Shown piece by piece: positions 61,269 through 64,000 of a DNA stretch of 64,000 nt (positions within the stretch are counted from its first letter, which is position 1; every line of letters starts with the position of its first letter). The stretch is from Pseudarthrobacter sulfonivorans (GTDB lineage Bacteria > Actinomycetota > Actinomycetes > Actinomycetales > Micrococcaceae): positions 1 through 64,000 of the forward strand of contig NZ_JANFCZ010000016.1 in assembly GCF_024391045.1 (NCBI RefSeq), in the 5' to 3' direction. The translations under genes and the position numbers were made by a program. The notes beneath the pieces are model-generated. The model was not told the origin of the DNA. It did not search any database and saw only the letters and a list, made by a program, of their open reading frames with translations.

Positions 61269-62117
61269 TCATTGCCCTGCCAGCATCTCCCCGATTTTGT
61301 GTATTCCGCGTTCCATCCGCGCCGCCGGCGATTCGTCCGCGGCCGTTGCGGGGCCGGTGCCGGACGCTGCACTGGCGCCTGCGTCGATGCCCTCAGCGGC
61401 GACGGAACTCAGCTGCCGGAGCACCGGGAGCGTGTCGTCCGCCTGGTCGGCGGGGAGGTCGGACTCCACGGTAAACGTGGCTGCGGCCGTGGCATAAGTG
61501 GCCGTCCAGGGCGCGAGGCTGCTGACCACCGCGTTTCCGGTCCCGGGCCCCGCCGCGGCATGATGCTGTTCCACCACCGTTGCGTAATGCTGCCCGTCGG
61601 AGAGGTGCAGCTCCACGGCCGGCAAGCCGTTGACGGTGACGGCGTTGGCGCTCCGGATCTGAAAGCCAAGTGACTCGAAGCCCGGGCACACCCATCCCTC
61701 CGTGCGGAGCGCCGACAGCTGCCCGAGAGTGAGCGCACTGCCGTCCGCGGGCAGCTGGGCTGCGTGCTGCATCAGGTTACCGTTCATGGCAGCCCCTGCC
61801 GCCGGAAGCGCGTCCCCGCCCAGCGCGAAGGCGCTGACTGCAAGCATTCCGGCTGCGGCGGCCGTGCCGCCGGCCGTGAGTGCAAGTGCCCGCACGCCGG
61901 GGTGCGGCCTCGGGGCTGGCTCCGGAGTGGCGGCCAGGAGCTCGGTCCTGGCCAGGAGGCGGGCCGTCAGGTCGTCGCTGGCCGGCGGCACGGCTGCCTC
62001 GCGGAGCCGCTCGATGTACTGGCGTTCGCGCTTTACGGCCGCCGCGCACTCGGGGCAGCCTTGGAGGTGTTCAGAGCCGCGGTTGTGCCGGCGGCCAAAG
62101 GGGTTCTGGATCGTCAT
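61269..62117 (-). CDS. Zinc-finger-type anti-sigma factor (RseA-like)
   Basis: A 282-residue protein starting eight bases after the ECF sigma gene. The N-terminus carries the zinc-associated anti-sigma motif HLQGCPEC (His17, Cys21, Cys24). One membrane helix (ALALTAGGTAAAAGMLAVSAFAL, about 76-98) leads to an extracytoplasmic C-terminal region rich in Ala and His with no recognised fold. It should hold the sigma factor inactive at the membrane until envelope stress. Confidence 0.87.
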   Translation of the reverse strand: MTIQNPFGRRHNRGSEHLQGCPECAAAVKRERQYIERLREAAVPPASDDLTARLLARTELLAATPEPAPRPHPGVRALALTAGGTAAAAGMLAVSAFALGGDALPAAGAAMNGNLMQHAAQLPADGSALTLGQLSALRTEGWVCPGFESLGFQIRSANAVTVNGLPAVELHLSDGQHYATVVEQHHAAAGPGTGNAVVSSLAPWTATYATAAATFTVESDLPADQADDTLPVLRQLSSVAAEGIDAGASAASGTGPATAADESPAARMERGIHKIGEMLAGQ

Positions 62118-62125
62118 GGTGCCGA

Positions 62126-62740
62126 TCAGAGGATGCCGGCGATACGCGGCAGCGACAGCTTTGGCTTCCGGCCTTGCTGCGGGCGGGGGTCACGGTGTGC
62201 CAGCTTCTCGCGCAGCATGGTGCGGCCCCGGTGGATCCGCGAACGCACCGTGCCAAGTTTCACTCCCAGCGCGGCGGCCACTTCGTCGTAGGACAGGCCT
62301 TCCAGGTCGCAGAGCACGACGGCGGCGCGGAAGTCCGGCGGCAGTTCCTCGAGGGCGGCCTGGACGTCCAGGTCGAGGTTGTTTAGCTCGAAACTCTGTT
62401 CAGGACCTGGCTCGCGCCCGGGGATCCGGGATTCCGCGTCTTCGCCCAGCGCGTCGAAGCGTATGCGGCTCTTCCGCCGCGCCTGGTCCAGGAACAGGTT
62501 GGTGGTGATCCGGTGCAGCCAGCCGTCGAGGGTTCCGGGCTTGAAGTTTTCCAGGGAACGGAAGACCCGCACGAAGACTTCCTGGGTGAGGTCCTCGGCG
62601 TCGAACTTGTTTCCGGTCAGGCGGTACGCGAGGCGGTACACCTTGGCGGAGTGGTTGGACACCACTTCTTCCCAGGTGGGCCGGACCCATGCGGCGGCGG
62701 AAAGTTCTGTTGCAGGGACAGGTGCCACATCTGATGACAT
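62126..62740 (-). CDS. sigE: ECF RNA polymerase sigma factor (SigE-like)
   Basis: A 204-residue sigma factor. Region 2 shows [30 protein letters not shown] and [16 protein letters not shown]; region 4 shows [20 protein letters not shown] and [23 protein letters not shown] 62740 has GGGGAG about six bases upstream; a longer frame to 62833 is not supported. With its anti-sigma partner downstream and TatB beyond, it matches the mycobacterial SigE locus controlling surface-stress responses. Confidence 0.9.
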   Translation of the reverse strand: MSSDVAPVPATELSAAAWVRPTWEEVVSNHSAKVYRLAYRLTGNKFDAEDLTQEVFVRVFRSLENFKPGTLDGWLHRITTNLFLDQARRKSRIRFDALGEDAESRIPGREPGPEQSFELNNLDLDVQAALEELPPDFRAAVVLCDLEGLSYDEVAAALGVKLGTVRSRIHRGRTMLREKLAHRDPRPQQGRKPKLSLPRIAGIL

Positions 62741-62969
62741 CGTCCACTCCCCTCGTGGATTGCTATCGCCCGGATACTGTTGACATCTCTGGTTCGGCGC
62801 CGACCACCTCGCGGATGAGCGGATCTCCATCATTTCAAATTTGGCTGGGAATTTCCTGATCGGCGGGGCCCTTCAGCCGACGGCGCAACGGATTCCTTCC
62901 GCGGCTGGCACCACCGGACACAGTAGGCTGTACTAGACACTCCCCTGCCGCCCAGAAAGCGAATTCCCC

Positions 62970-63602
62970 ATGAGCGCCGACAAGTCCACGAGCTGGTCCT
63001 ATGCAGAAGATCTGCCCGCCGAGGACGAGGTCATGCTGCGTGCCCGGGAGCGTTCCTTCGAACTGGGTGTTACCCCCATCGGGACGGGCGTTGGCGCGGT
63101 CCTGACCGTGCTCGCTGCCGGGTCCAAGGCCCAGACCGCGGTGGAGATCGGAACGGGGGCCGGCGTCTCCGGGGTCTGCATCCTGCGCGGCCTTGGTCCG
63201 CACGCGGTACTCACCACCATCGACGTGGATGTGGAGCACCTGAAGGCCGCACGGGAGGCGTTTTCGGAGGCCGGCAGCCCGGCCAACCGTACCCGGACCA
63301 TCTCCGGCCGTGCGGGCGATGTCCTGCCGCGCCTCACCGATGCCGCCTATGACCTGGTGTTTATCGACGCCGACAAGCCCGGCCTGCCCGGTTACGTGGA
63401 GCAGGCCACCCGGCTCCTGAAGGCCGGCGGACTGCTGATCATCAACGACGCCCTGGACAAGGACCGGGTGGCCAACCCTGCCGCCCGGGATGCCAATACG
63501 GTGGTGTTGCGCCAGGTGGGGAAGGCAATTCGCGACGACGACAGGCTCGCCTCAGCGATGCTGCCCACCGGAAGCGGCCTGCTGGTCGCCGTCAAGAAAT
63601 AG
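62970..63602 (+). CDS. SAM-dependent O-methyltransferase (class I)
   Basis: A 210-residue methyltransferase. The SAM-binding motif I is AVEIGTGAGVSGVCILRGL, motif II is LTTIDVDVEHLKAAREAF, and DLVFIDADKPGLPGYVEQAT carries the metal-binding acidic residues of the catechol O-methyltransferase-like group. The substrate is unknown. It is divergent from sigE, 229 bases away, matching an O-methyltransferase beside sigE in mycobacteria. Confidence 0.9.
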   Translation: MSADKSTSWSYAEDLPAEDEVMLRARERSFELGVTPIGTGVGAVLTVLAAGSKAQTAVEIGTGAGVSGVCILRGLGPHAVLTTIDVDVEHLKAAREAFSEAGSPANRTRTISGRAGDVLPRLTDAAYDLVFIDADKPGLPGYVEQATRLLKAGGLLIINDALDKDRVANPAARDANTVVLRQVGKAIRDDDRLASAMLPTGSGLLVAVKK

Positions 63603-63661
63603 GACAGGGCCCGCAGCCTGTAGCCGCGCACCCTGTCCCACTGGATTTTCCGGTCCCGAAG

Positions 63662-63829
63662 TTATTCGGTAACGCCCACGAGGCATTCCTTAAGGTTGGC
63701 CGCCTCCGCAGCGTTCAGTTCCACCACAAGCCGTCCGCCGCCTTCGAGCGGTACGCGCATGATCAGGCTGCGGCCCTCCTTGGTGACTTCCATAGGGCCG
63801 TCGCCCGTGCGTGGTTTCATAGCCGCCAT
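63662..63829 (-). CDS. DUF3117 family small protein
   Basis: A 55-residue protein beginning MAAMKPRTGDGPMEVTKEG and ending LKECLVGVTE, an almost invariant actinobacterial family of unknown function. ATG 63829 is preceded by GGAGGGG nine bases upstream, which excludes the longer frame from 63847. It converges on the O-methyltransferase gene; a weak hairpin (GGACAGGG with CCCTGTCC, 63602-63639) lies between. Confidence 0.92.
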   Translation of the reverse strand: MAAMKPRTGDGPMEVTKEGRSLIMRVPLEGGGRLVVELNAAEAANLKECLVGVTE

Positions 63830-64000
63830 GAGGAATTTCCCCTCCATTTAGTCCCAGGACATAGCAGCCCGGGCGGGCTGTGTCCGCATGGTCAAATCAA
63901 GCCGCCGTGGCGGCCCGTACTGATGCCGCCATTGCTGAACATTTTGAATCCTGTTGTCCCTGCTTACTCCCTATTATCCTGTAATTACCCGCACGTAGCT
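63830..64000 (-). other. Upstream region of the DUF3117 gene
   Basis: No gene seen. Read on the minus strand, GATAAT near 63975 is a good -10 box, which would give a leader of about 130 bases. Two short GC-rich hairpins (GCCCGGGCGGGC and GCCGCCGTGGCGGC) lie within it. Confidence 0.4.

Overview
The window is high-GC actinobacterial chromosome with mostly housekeeping content. Gene order, many GTG and TTG starts, the coproporphyrin-dependent heme route, UvrD2, AdnA/AdnB, DUF3107, DUF3117 and the UPF0182 protein point to the Micrococcaceae, most like Arthrobacter or Pseudarthrobacter. That genus-level call is an inference from protein content. I see no prophage, insertion sequence, CRISPR array, rRNA or plasmid function.

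Layout. 1-3.5 kb: tail of a glycine-rich protein, PspA, a DNA photolyase and a membrane cytochrome b. 3.6-3.9 kb: two initiator tRNA genes in a 94-bp direct repeat. 4-10.6 kb: UPF0182 membrane protein, a PDZ/Lon-like membrane protease, a zincin-like protein and a YgjP-type metallopeptidase. 10.6-23.6 kb: a DNA-repair neighbourhood with uvrD2, nudC, a phosphotransferase, adnB-adnA, an alkyltransferase-like protein and a DnaQ-type exonuclease. 23.9-26.4 kb: a polar amino-acid ABC transporter. 26.5-39.1 kb: a heme cluster (hemL, LLM oxidoreductase, hemB, hemD, hemC, cpfC, chdC, a secreted protein, cgoX, hemE, divergent hemA). Together these genes cover glutamyl-tRNA to heme by the coproporphyrin route. 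39.2-42.5 kb: moeZ-like protein, TetR regulator, DUF3107 protein, small membrane protein, PCD-VOC fusion. 42.6-45.9 kb: thiO-thiS-thiG behind a TPP riboswitch, with thiE divergent. 46-52.9 kb: RNB exonuclease, DEAD-box helicase, orphan DNA methyltransferase, PHP phosphoesterase, aminopeptidase P. 53-56.4 kb: a sugar ABC importer with no ATPase. 56.6-64 kb: stress-protein-like membrane protein, MgtE_N/CBS protein, DUF1003 protein, Mrp, TatB, anti-sigma factor, ECF sigma factor, O-methyltransferase, DUF3117.

The order resembles two conserved mycobacterial blocks, as I recall them: the uvrD2-nudC-adnBA-moeZ-rhlE region, and the lpqY/sugAB-mrp-tatB-rseA-sigE region. Here they are joined, with heme and thiamine genes between.

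The most interesting observation is regulatory. Three repair-related starts, adnA, nudC and the DnaQ-type exonuclease, are each preceded at identical spacing by a match to the LexA-independent, PafBC-activated promoter motif TTGTCRGTG-N8-TANNNT. Each is followed by exactly six bases and then the start codon, so the mRNAs would be leaderless and induced by DNA damage. The adnA copy lies inside the coding end of the upstream gene. Many other genes here also show a TANNNT -10 box 5-7 bases before the start codon, which suggests leaderless transcription is common in this genome.
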